Source of the DNA: JANMJD01 sp963828405
GTDB lineage: Bacteria; Actinomycetota; Acidimicrobiia; Acidimicrobiales; Ilumatobacteraceae
Length of the DNA: 64,000 bases
NCBI GenBank assembly: GCA_963828405.1
Contig: CAWHEG010000031.1
Coordinates: 1,612,001-1,676,000 of the forward strand
Direction of reading: 5' to 3'
The position numbers and the translations under genes were made by a program. Positions 34,155 through 41,485 of the stretch are shown here, one piece after another. The first letter of the stretch is position 1. Every line of letters starts with the position of its first letter. Below the pieces are notes generated by a model. The model was not told the origin of the DNA. It saw only the letters and a program-made list of their open reading frames with translations, and did no database searches.

Positions 34155-35884
34155 CGCCCGGCCGCCACGGAGTGCTGGGAGGCGACGATCTCGGCATAGG
34201 TGGGGCAGCTGGCCAGCAGGGCGTCGTGGGTGCCGAGTCCGACCACCGAGCCGTCCTCGACGACGAGGATCTGATCGGCGCCGGCGATGGTCGACACCCG
34301 CTGGGCGACGACGATCACCGTGGACTCGGCGGTGAACGGCACCAGCGCGGCGCGCAGCCGGGCATCGGTGGCGAGATCGAGCGCCGAGAAGGAATCGTCG
34401 AACAGATAGATCTCCGGCTTGCGGATCAGCGCCCGGGCGATGGCCAGCCGCTGGCGCTGGCCGCCCGAGACGTTCGATCCCCCCTGGGTGATGCGGGCCT
34501 CCAGTCCACCGTCCATCGCCCGTACGAAGTCCTCCGCCTGGGCGGTCCGCAGCGCCTCCCACACCTCCTCGTCGGTGGCATCGGGTCGGCCGTAGCGCAG
34601 GTTGCCGGCGACGGTCCCCGAGAACAGGTACGGCCTCTGGGGCACCAGCCCGATCCGGCTCCACAGCGCCTCGGGGGCGAGGTCGCGCACGTCGACCCCG
34701 TCGATCAGCACCGCCCCCTCGGTGGCGTCGGCGAGACGGGCGATCAGGTTGACGAGGGTCGTCTTGCCCGAACCCGTACTGCCGACGATGGCGGTCGTCT
34801 GTCCGGCGATCGACGTGAACGAGATGCCGTCGAGCACGGCGGCCTCGGCGCCCGGGTACTGGAACCCGACGTTGCGCACCTCGACCGATCCCCGGCCGGT
34901 GACCTCGTGGACCGGGTTCGAGGCGATCACGACCGACGACGGGGTCGCCAGGACCTCCTCGATGCGCTCGGCGCACACCGCCGCGCGGGGGATCAGCACG
35001 GCCAGGAAGCTGGCCATCATCACCGACATCAGGATCAGGGCGAGGTAGCTGAGGAAGGCGACGAGTGCGCCGATCCTCAGCTGCCCGCGGTCGATGCGGT
35101 CGGCGCCGATCCACAGCACGGCGACGCTCGACACGTTGAGCACCAGCACGACGATCGGGAAGAAGAACGATTGCAGCCGCCCGGCACGCAGGGCCGTCTC
35201 CGAGAGCTCCGCGTTGACGTCCCCGAAGCGTGCCGTCTCGTGGGGCTCGCGGACGAAGGCACGCACGACGCGCATCCCCGTGATCTGCTCGCGCAACGTC
35301 CGGTTGATCGCGTCGATGCGCTCCTGCATCACCCGGAACTGCGGCACCATCCGGGTGATGACCAGGGCGATGGCGGCGATGAGCAGGGGGACGGCGACGA
35401 CCAGCACCCACGACAGACCGGTGTCCTCACGGAGCGCCATGATCACCCCGCCGACGATCGTCATCGGGGCGGCGATCAGCATCGTGCACGTCATCTGGAC
35501 CATCATCTGGACCTGCGTGACGTCGTTGGTGATCCGGGTGATCAGCGACGGCGCGCCGAACTGGCCCACCTCACGGGCCGAGAAGTCGGTGACGGTGTGG
35601 AAGAGCCCGCTGCGCACGTCGCGGCCGAACCCCATCGCCGCCTTCGACCCGAAGTACACCGCGGCGACGGCGAAGCCGATCTGGGCGAGCGTCACCACCA
35701 GCATCAACCCGCCCTTCGACCAGATGTAGCCGGTGTCGCCGCGGGCGACGCCCCGGTCGATGATGTCGGCGTTGAGGCTCGGCAGATACAGCGAGGCGAC
35801 CGTCTGGACGAGCTGCAGGGCCATCACGGCGACGAGGATCCTGCGGTACGGGTGGAGGTGGCGCCGGAGCAGCTTCAGCAGCAC
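34151..35884 (-). CDS. ABC exporter, fused membrane/ATPase subunit with degenerate ATP site (heterodimer partner 1)
   Basis: 577 residues from GTG 35884. Six membrane helices precede a nucleotide-binding domain with Walker A GSTGSGKT (about residue 368), LVPQRPYLFSG, a near-consensus signature VSGGQRQR and Walker B IYLFDDSFSALD. In that motif the catalytic Glu is replaced by Asp, and the H-loop His is replaced (VAQRVST). This pattern marks the non-catalytic ATP site of a heterodimeric exporter, completed by the next gene, whose start overlaps this stop by four bases. The pair is divergent from the SWIM-protein gene (140 bases apart). Confidence 0.9.
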   Translation of the reverse strand: MLLKLLRRHLHPYRRILVAVMALQLVQTVASLYLPSLNADIIDRGVARGDTGYIWSKGGLMLVVTLAQIGFAVAAVYFGSKAAMGFGRDVRSGLFHTVTDFSAREVGQFGAPSLITRITNDVTQVQMMVQMTCTMLIAAPMTIVGGVIMALREDTGLSWVLVVAVPLLIAAIALVITRMVPQFRVMQERIDAINRTLREQITGMRVVRAFVREPHETARFGDVNAELSETALRAGRLQSFFFPIVVLVLNVSSVAVLWIGADRIDRGQLRIGALVAFLSYLALILMSVMMASFLAVLIPRAAVCAERIEEVLATPSSVVIASNPVHEVTGRGSVEVRNVGFQYPGAEAAVLDGISFTSIAGQTTAIVGSTGSGKTTLVNLIARLADATEGAVLIDGVDVRDLAPEALWSRIGLVPQRPYLFSGTVAGNLRYGRPDATDEEVWEALRTAQAEDFVRAMDGGLEARITQGGSNVSGGQRQRLAIARALIRKPEIYLFDDSFSALDLATDARLRAALVPFTAESTVIVVAQRVSTIAGADQILVVEDGSVVGLGTHDALLASCPTYAEIVASQHSVAAGR

Positions 35885-36024
35885 GTCATGCGCCCGTGCC
35901 GGTGGGGAGCGGGCTCGTCCACGTCATCTCCCGGCACGTTACAGCGGCACCCGTGTTTGCCCCCCAGGGTGCCGACCCGCAAGCGGCGGAACTCCGACGC
36001 ACCACCTCGGTACTGTCGGTGGGG

Positions 36025-37446
36025 ATGAAGACGCGCTGGCCGATCGAGGAGGTGGAGGCGCTGGCGGCCGGGGCGCGGGCACTGTCGGCCGCCCGCCTGG
36101 CGGCCGTCCCGGCCAAGTGGTCGGCCACCGGGTGCGACGCCGAAGCCGTCTGGGGCCTGTTCGTCGGGACGCCGGGCGAGCCGTACCAGACGGCAGTCGA
36201 GCTCGGCTCGGCCGCGCCACGCTGCTCGTGCCCGAGCCGCAGGTACCCGTGCAAGCATGCCGTCGCCCTGCTGCTGCTGTGGGCCGGCGGGCATGTGGCC
36301 GAGGGCCCGGGCCGCCCGGCATTCGCCGCCGAATGGATGGCCCGCCGCGCCCGGGCCACTGCTGCGGCCGCCGCCCGCGAGGCCGACGCCGACCCCGCCG
36401 AGGCGGTACCCCGGCGCCCCCGGGCCGCCGGGCGCGCCGACACCGTGCCGTTTGAGGCCCCACCACCCGATCCGGCACGCGACAGGCGGGCCGCGGAGCG
36501 TATGGCCCGGATGATGGGCGGGCTGGTGGAGTTCGAGAAGTGGCTGGGGGACTGCCTGCGCGGCGGGCTGACCGCGCCGGTGCTGGCCTCGTACCGCCAC
36601 TGGGACCAGGCCGCGGCCCGGCTCGTCGACGCCCAGGCGCCCTCGCTGGCCAATCGTGTCCGGCGGGTCGGATCGTTGGTCGGGGTCGGTCCGGCGTGGC
36701 ACGAGCGGGTGTTGGGCGAGCTGGCGATGATGTCGCTGCTCTCGTCGGCCGGTCGGCGCCTCGCCCAGCTCGAGCCCGACCTGGCCGATTCGGTGCGGGC
36801 GGCGCTGGGGTGGACCGTGCGCCAGGCCGACGTGCTTGGCGCCGCGCCCGAGTCCGGTGAGTGGGAGGTGCTCGGCCGCGGCGACGTGCTCGAGGACCGC
36901 ATCGTCGTCCGCCGTACGTGGCTGCGGGAGTCGGCTCCGAGCCGACGCTGGGCGCTGGTCCTCTCGTTCGCCGCCTACGGCCAGAGCCTCGCCGACACCC
37001 CGCTGCCCGGCGACCGTCTGCACGCCGACCTCCACCGCTACCCGGGTCGCGGCGAACTGCGCTGCCTGATCGGCGACGTCGCCGAGCACCGGCCCGGCCA
37101 CCACGCCCTGCCGGCGACGACGTCGCTCGCCGGCGCCTGCGACGAGATCGGCGGAGCGCTCGCCGGCGTGCCGTGGCTGGAGCGCTGGCCGGTGTGCGTG
37201 CACGCCGCGCCGACCTTCGCCGACGGGCGCTACGTGCTCGGCGACCACACCGGCTCGCTGTCGATCGCCGGCCCGGCGAGCCCGGTCACCCTCGTCGCTG
37301 CGACCGGCGGGCGCCCCGCCCCGACGGTCTGCGAGTGGACGCCCGACGGGCTCGTGCCGCTCGCCGTCCACGCCGACGGCCGCCTCGTCGACCTCGGCCC
37401 CCGCGGCGGCTTCCACGAGCGCCGGTGGCCCCGCCCGGAGGGTTGA
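36025..37446 (+). CDS. SWIM zinc-finger protein (YehQ-like), first gene of a MoxR/VWA cluster
   Basis: From ATG 36025 (GGTGGGG just before) the product has 473 residues. The SWIM zinc finger is complete: C67, C69, C76 and H78 in RCSCPSRRYPCKHAVALLLLW. The rest is helical, with a basic Pro/Ala-rich linker, and shows no enzyme motif. SWIM domains bind nucleic acid or protein. A SWIM protein next to MoxR, DUF5682-like and VWA genes recalls Escherichia coli yehQ with yehL, yehM and yehP, whose joint role is not settled. A longer frame from 35896 is open but begins with non-conserved sequence, so the shorter start is preferred. It is followed by a foreign fragment and the DUF5691-like gene. Confidence 0.85.
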   Translation: MKTRWPIEEVEALAAGARALSAARLAAVPAKWSATGCDAEAVWGLFVGTPGEPYQTAVELGSAAPRCSCPSRRYPCKHAVALLLLWAGGHVAEGPGRPAFAAEWMARRARATAAAAAREADADPAEAVPRRPRAAGRADTVPFEAPPPDPARDRRAAERMARMMGGLVEFEKWLGDCLRGGLTAPVLASYRHWDQAAARLVDAQAPSLANRVRRVGSLVGVGPAWHERVLGELAMMSLLSSAGRRLAQLEPDLADSVRAALGWTVRQADVLGAAPESGEWEVLGRGDVLEDRIVVRRTWLRESAPSRRWALVLSFAAYGQSLADTPLPGDRLHADLHRYPGRGELRCLIGDVAEHRPGHHALPATTSLAGACDEIGGALAGVPWLERWPVCVHAAPTFADGRYVLGDHTGSLSIAGPASPVTLVAATGGRPAPTVCEWTPDGLVPLAVHADGRLVDLGPRGGFHERRWPRPEG

Positions 37447-37646
37447 ACAATCTCGCCATCATGGCGGCCGGATTCCCCACCTCGAAGACCGTGTCCTGTG
37501 GCTTGACGGCGGCGGAAGATGTCGTCGAGGTCACCGTGACGGCGGGGGGCAGCAGCTTGTCCTACGACGCCACGGCAGATCAGTACAACTACGTGTGGAA
37601 GACGGACAAGATGTGGGCCGGCACGTGCCGGACGCTCACGGGGTCC
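37437..37646 (+). pseudogene. Orphan fragment of a PxKF-domain surface protein
   Basis: In the frame of the following gene, this stretch reads GGLNNLAIMAAGFPTSKTVSC, then VTVTAGGSSLSYDATADQYN and YVWKTDKMWAGTCRTLT. This is the well-known C-terminal part of PxKF domains in large actinobacterial secreted proteins (Y-x-W-K-T-x-K-x-W-A-G-T-C-R). No start, signal peptide or domain end is present. It begins right at the SWIM gene stop and stops before the DUF5691-like start, so it appears to be a stray piece of about 200 bases inserted within the cluster. Confidence 0.7.
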
Positions 37647-37697
37647 GGACCGCGGTGCCGGCGAACCCTGGCGCACCGTGTCGTTACTGTCGGTCCC

Positions 37698-38540
37698 ATG
37701 ACGGCGTCAGGGGCGCACGAGATGGAGCGGGTGCAGGTCGGCGACGGGCCGCGTCCCGGGGCGGCGCCGGCGGACGGCGACTCGTCGTCGCTGGCCGATC
37801 TCTGGCGTCGGGTGGCGAGCGTGGCGCTGCTCGGGGCCGATCGTCGACCGGTGCCCCCGGTGCCGGCCGGCCCGATCGGTGATCTGCTCGGCGGGCGCCG
37901 TCCGGCGGACGGGGCCGAGGCACTCGCCGAACTGGCCGCCGCGCTGACGGTGGTGCGACGCGCCGGCATGCGCCCCGGGCCGATCCAACCGCTCCTGGTG
38001 CCTCCCACGGTCGACCCGCGCCCGACGTGCCCGCAGGCTGCCGTCGAGCGGGTCACCCACCTCGTCGACGAATGGCCCGAGCTCGTCGACGAATGGCTCG
38101 GGCTGGTCCGGCGGGGAGGGTGGCGGCTGCCCGGCGACGTCACCGTCTGGCTCCTCACCCGGTTCCGTGCCGACCCGGCCAGACGAGCAGCCGTCGTCGC
38201 CCTGAGTGGCGATCTCGCCGACTGGCTGATCGGGTTGTTCCCGGCCCTCGCCGTGCGCGGCGACCGGCGGCCCGCCGATCGCCCCGAGTCGGTGCCGATC
38301 GGCCGCTCGACGGGGCTCGATCCGGCGACCATCGCCGCTGGTCTCGAATCCGGGGCGCTGTCGACCCGGCACCGGACCATGCTCGTCCACACGATCGCCG
38401 GCTGCGACCCCGCCCAGTTGGCCCCCGTGGCCGAGGCGCTCGAGCGGGCCGGCGCCAACCCCGACACGATGGGCCTCGCCCTGTCGCTCGCCGACCTGGC
38501 CCGCACCCGCCACGAGATGATCACGGAGCTCGACCGATGA
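37698..38540 (+). CDS. DUF5691-like protein, second gene of the cluster
   Basis: 280 residues from ATG 37698, with no signal peptide or membrane helix, rich in helical Arg/Ala/Leu. Segments such as LWRRVASVALLGADRRPVPPVP, WRLPGDVTVWLLTRFRADPARR and STRHRTMLVHTIAGCDPAQLAPVAEALERAG (in pieces) fit the HEAT-like DUF5691 family that accompanies SWIM, MoxR and VWA genes. It ends HEMITELDR with a TGA at 38538-38540, just before the IS110 insertion. Its normal neighbour is the MoxR gene, now 1.86 kb away. Function unknown. Confidence 0.65.
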   Translation: MTASGAHEMERVQVGDGPRPGAAPADGDSSSLADLWRRVASVALLGADRRPVPPVPAGPIGDLLGGRRPADGAEALAELAAALTVVRRAGMRPGPIQPLLVPPTVDPRPTCPQAAVERVTHLVDEWPELVDEWLGLVRRGGWRLPGDVTVWLLTRFRADPARRAAVVALSGDLADWLIGLFPALAVRGDRRPADRPESVPIGRSTGLDPATIAAGLESGALSTRHRTMLVHTIAGCDPAQLAPVAEALERAGANPDTMGLALSLADLARTRHEMITELDR

Positions 38541-38551
38541 CACCCTCTATG

Positions 38552-38905
38552 TCAACCTGTTTCTCTGATTGGGGTTGTTTTGTTGTTGGTGAGTTCGTTG
38601 TGGGCGATGGGTTCGTCGCAGCAGGGGCAGTTGCCTCCGAGGCCGACGCGGTGGCAGAAGGTGTTGCAGTCGGGGCAGTGTTGGGTGCCGAGGTAGCGTT
38701 GCTCGCAGATCGGGCAGGCGTAGACGGTTGCTGGTCGTGCGGGTTGTGGTGGGGTCGGCTCGGGGATGCTCGGGGTGTGGCGTTGGCGGTGGGCGGCTTG
38801 TCGGCAGGCGTCGGAGCACCAGCGGCGCCGGCCGTTCGGAGCGAAGGCTCGTCCGCATCGGGGGCAGGTGATCGTTACGTCATCGTTACGCGACGGGGTG
38901 GTCAT
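38552..38905 (-). CDS. Zinc-ribbon protein, IS110 passenger gene
   Basis: 117 residues. The ATG follows the transposase TAA with no gap, so it is translated by coupling. Two zinc-binding modules are visible: CPRCGRAFAPNGRRRWCSDACRQAAHRQR (in pieces; C-x2-C and C-x3-C) and a double-knuckle YACPICEQRY, HCPDCNTFC, NCPCCDEP. The first module resembles the small MYM/FCS-like fingers found in many actinobacterial phages and plasmids. IS110 elements usually have only the transposase, so this is an accessory gene of unknown role, perhaps DNA binding. Confidence 0.75.
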   Translation of the reverse strand: MTTPSRNDDVTITCPRCGRAFAPNGRRRWCSDACRQAAHRQRHTPSIPEPTPPQPARPATVYACPICEQRYLGTQHCPDCNTFCHRVGLGGNCPCCDEPIAHNELTNNKTTPIRETG

Positions 38906-40159
38906 TTAGGCCGCCTTCGCCGTTGTGGTGGTGGTGTGGCGGAGGGCGCCGGTGTGCAGGGCCGGGTCGTACACGACACCGTTGGTCCAGCAACGCCAGA
39001 TGACTCGGACCCAGGCGCGGGCGAGGATGCGGATGGCGTGGGGGTGGTCGCAACCGCGGCCTATCGCTCGTTGGTAGATGTCTGCGGCCCAGGGGGAGGA
39101 GTGGCGGCTGTTATCGGCGAATGTGGTGACCGCGACCCGGAATCGGGTGTTGCACGCCCAGCGGAACTTGACGGCGTGGTGTTTGCCGGAATGTTTCGTC
39201 ACGGGGGCGAGCCCAGCGAGCGCGCAGACCGCTTCGGGGGTGTCGTAGGCTTGTCGGCAGTCGCCCCATTCGGAGAGCATCTGGGCTGCGTTGATGGAAC
39301 CGGACCTTGGCAGGGAAGTGAAAATCTGGCCGTCTGGGTGCTCCCCGAGTTGGGTGGCGATCTGTTTGGCCAGCTGTTTGATCGCCGTGTTCAACGCCCG
39401 GATCACGGCGATGTAGGCGATCACGGTCGCTTGACGGGCCTGGTTCTCGGCGCCGGTAGTGATCCCGTCGGGGACCGAACGGAGCCGTTTGAGCAGCTCG
39501 GAGGCGGGGCGTCGCCCCGAGTAGCTGTGGCGGGTCAAGAACTTGGCGAGTTGCGGTTCGGTCAGACGGCTCGCCGATGCCGGTGTCGGGTAGCGCTCCA
39601 GGAACTTCAACGCGATCTCGCTGCACACATCGGCGAAGATCTCGTTCGCTCCCGGCCAGAACGCGTCCAGGCACGCTTCGAGCTGGTTGTTCGCCGCGAC
39701 GCGATGATCGACGAGCGCGTCACGGGCTCGCGACACTGCCCGCAACCCGCGGGTCGCGTCGCTGAACGGGGTCAGGACCCGCAGTTTGTGTTGCCGCATC
39801 CGCAGGTACTCGGCGATTGTTTCGGCATCACCGGCATCGGATTTCGCGCCGGAAACCACCTCACCATCTCGCCATGCCTTGATCGCGTTCGGCGAGACCG
39901 CCACCACCGGATGCCCGGCCTCCAACAACTTGTCGACCAGCCGGCCGTCGGGCCGTTCGATCGCCACCGGGATCGATCCGGGCGGGCCGAGCTTGGCGAG
40001 CCGGGCGACCAACAGGTCGAACCCGTCACGGGTGTGTTTGATCATGAACGCTTTCGGGTGGCGGCCGTCGGCGTCGATGACATGCACCGCGTGTTCCTCG
40101 CTGGCCCAATCGATACCCACGAACCATCCGGCGTTCAATCCGGTGACCTTCTCAGACAT
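38906..40159 (-). CDS. IS110-family transposase (DEDD recombinase)
   Basis: 417 residues, complete. The RuvC-like N-terminal domain has all four acidic residues: D17 in GIDWAS, E68 in IERPDG, D108 and D111 in KSDAGDAETIAEYLR. The C-terminal Tnp20 domain has LPRSGSINAAQMLSEWGD and ALAGLAPVTKHSGKH, with the serine thought to be the nucleophile. The element therefore may still be mobile. ATG at 40159. IS110 transposases are guided by a bridge RNA from the non-coding end, here the region upstream of the start. Confidence 0.93.
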   Translation of the reverse strand: MSEKVTGLNAGWFVGIDWASEEHAVHVIDADGRHPKAFMIKHTRDGFDLLVARLAKLGPPGSIPVAIERPDGRLVDKLLEAGHPVVAVSPNAIKAWRDGEVVSGAKSDAGDAETIAEYLRMRQHKLRVLTPFSDATRGLRAVSRARDALVDHRVAANNQLEACLDAFWPGANEIFADVCSEIALKFLERYPTPASASRLTEPQLAKFLTRHSYSGRRPASELLKRLRSVPDGITTGAENQARQATVIAYIAVIRALNTAIKQLAKQIATQLGEHPDGQIFTSLPRSGSINAAQMLSEWGDCRQAYDTPEAVCALAGLAPVTKHSGKHHAVKFRWACNTRFRVAVTTFADNSRHSSPWAADIYQRAIGRGCDHPHAIRILARAWVRVIWRCWTNGVVYDPALHTGALRHTTTTTAKAA

Positions 40160-40385
40160 TCGCTCTCCTTGATCTCGGGTGATGTTCGAGCTCGCGATGA
40201 GCGGGGTCTCGCCGGGCGGTCACTGACCGGCGCTCTACGGCGCGTCCTTCTCTTGCCGGTTCAAGACACCCGAGAAGACGGGGGGCGGCAGTGTCATCGT
40301 GGCCCACGAAGGGCGACCGACGCGGGCCGTCACCCCCATCCCCATCGAGACCTCAACCGAACACTGCCGGATCCCGACCTCATGA
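40160..40385 (-). ncRNA. IS110 non-coding left end, candidate bridge-RNA region
   Basis: About 225 bases upstream of the transposase start contain no gene. For the IS110 group the bridge RNA is encoded in this position and transcribed toward the transposase. One clear hairpin is visible, CGGTC-ACT-GACCG near 40219. I could not identify target- and donor-binding loops by eye, so this is a position-based inference. Confidence 0.35.
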
Positions 40386-40395
40386 GTGTGGACCA

Positions 40396-41478
40396 GTGAC
40401 CGACGAGACCCTGCGCCGCCGGGCCGAGGACCAGTACGCCGGCGAGCTCGCCGCGCTGGCCGCGCTCGACGATCTCCCGCGGCCCCCCAACTGGCGCCTC
40501 TCACCACGGGCGGTGGTCACCTACCTGACTGGCGGCACCCTCGCCGACGGCACCGTGGTCAGCCCCAAGTACATCGGCAACGAACGGCTGATCGAGATCG
40601 GCGTGGCCACGCTGGCCACCGACCGTGCGCTGCTCCTCCTCGGCGTTCCGGGCACCGCCAAGACCTGGGTGAGCGAGCACCTCGCCGCGGCGATCTCGGG
40701 CGATTCGACGCTGATGATCCAGGGAACCGCGGGCACACCCGAGGAGGCGGTGCGCTACGGGTGGAACTACGCACGGCTGCTCGCCGAGGGCCCGAGCCCG
40801 GCGGCGCTCGTGCCCGGGCCCGTGATGCGGGCGATGGCCGCCGGCTCCATCGCCCGCGTCGAGGAGCTGACCCGGATGCCGGCCGACGTGCAGGATGCGC
40901 TGATCACCATCCTGTCGGAGAAGACGTTGCCGATCCCCGAGCTGGGCAGCGAGCGTCGGGCAGTCCGGGGGTTCAACGTCATCGCCACGGCCAACGACCG
41001 CGATCGGGGCGTCAACGAGATGTCCAGCGCGCTGCGTCGGCGGTTCAACACCGTCGTCCTGCCGCTTCCCGCCACGGTCGACGAGGAGATCGACATCGTC
41101 ACCCGGCGGGTCGGCGAGCTCGGGGTGGCGATCGAGATGCCGCCGGCCCGACATCCAGCCGACGAGATCCGCCGCGTCGTGACGATCTTTCGCGAGTTGC
41201 GCTCGGGGGTGACCACCGACGGACGGGTCAAGTTGAAGACCCCCTCGGCGACGCTGTCGAGCGCCGAGGCGATCTCGGTCGTGGTCAGCGCCACGGCGCT
41301 GGCCGTTCACTTCGGTGACGGGGGCCTGGCCGCGGCCGATCTCGCCGCCGGGATCACCGGCGCAGTCGTCAAGGATCCGGTGCACGACGCCATCGCCTGG
41401 CGGGAGTACCTCGAGACCGTGGTGCGCGATCGCCCCGGCTGGGGCGAGCTGTACCAGGCCTGTCGAGAGCTGGACTGA
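40396..41478 (+). CDS. MoxR-type AAA+ ATPase (YehL-like)
   Basis: 360 residues from GTG 40396. Walker A is GVPGTAKT (residues 83-90). The Walker B/sensor-1 region includes the pre-sensor IARVEELTRMP and FNVIATANDRDRGVNEMSSALRRRFN, which carries the sensor Asn and the arginine-finger region. A lid helix follows. MoxR ATPases remodel or load cofactors onto partners and typically work with VWA proteins encoded nearby, here the gene two positions downstream. In Escherichia coli the similar YehL lies with yehM and yehP. The IS110 insertion separates it from its upstream genes; a promoter inside the element or its own promoter is needed. Confidence 0.88.
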   Translation: MTDETLRRRAEDQYAGELAALAALDDLPRPPNWRLSPRAVVTYLTGGTLADGTVVSPKYIGNERLIEIGVATLATDRALLLLGVPGTAKTWVSEHLAAAISGDSTLMIQGTAGTPEEAVRYGWNYARLLAEGPSPAALVPGPVMRAMAAGSIARVEELTRMPADVQDALITILSEKTLPIPELGSERRAVRGFNVIATANDRDRGVNEMSSALRRRFNTVVLPLPATVDEEIDIVTRRVGELGVAIEMPPARHPADEIRRVVTIFRELRSGVTTDGRVKLKTPSATLSSAEAISVVVSATALAVHFGDGGLAAADLAAGITGAVVKDPVHDAIAWREYLETVVRDRPGWGELYQACRELD

Positions 41479-41485
41479 GGTTCGA

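Larger units (their letters stand above)
38545..40385. mobile_element. IS110-family insertion sequence with zinc-ribbon passenger gene
   Basis: The element carries an IS110-type transposase and a second small gene, both on the minus strand, and lies exactly between two genes of a plus-strand cluster. IS110 elements lack terminal inverted repeats and make little or no target duplication, so the ends are estimates. A CT dinucleotide near 38547 and another near 40379 could be the core shared by both ends. Removing the element would leave roughly 30 bases between the DUF5691-like stop and the MoxR start. The insertion is opposite in orientation to the cluster. Confidence 0.75.

Noticed and set aside
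34155..35411. Upstream in-frame extension of the second ABC subunit (giving about 1048 codons)
   Set aside because: The extra part is an out-of-frame reading of the first ABC subunit; the ATG at 34154 with ATGA overlap is the natural start.
35896..36024. Longer N-terminus for the SWIM protein
   Set aside because: The extra 43 residues begin 12 bases from the divergent ABC start and look non-conserved; ATG 36025 is better placed.
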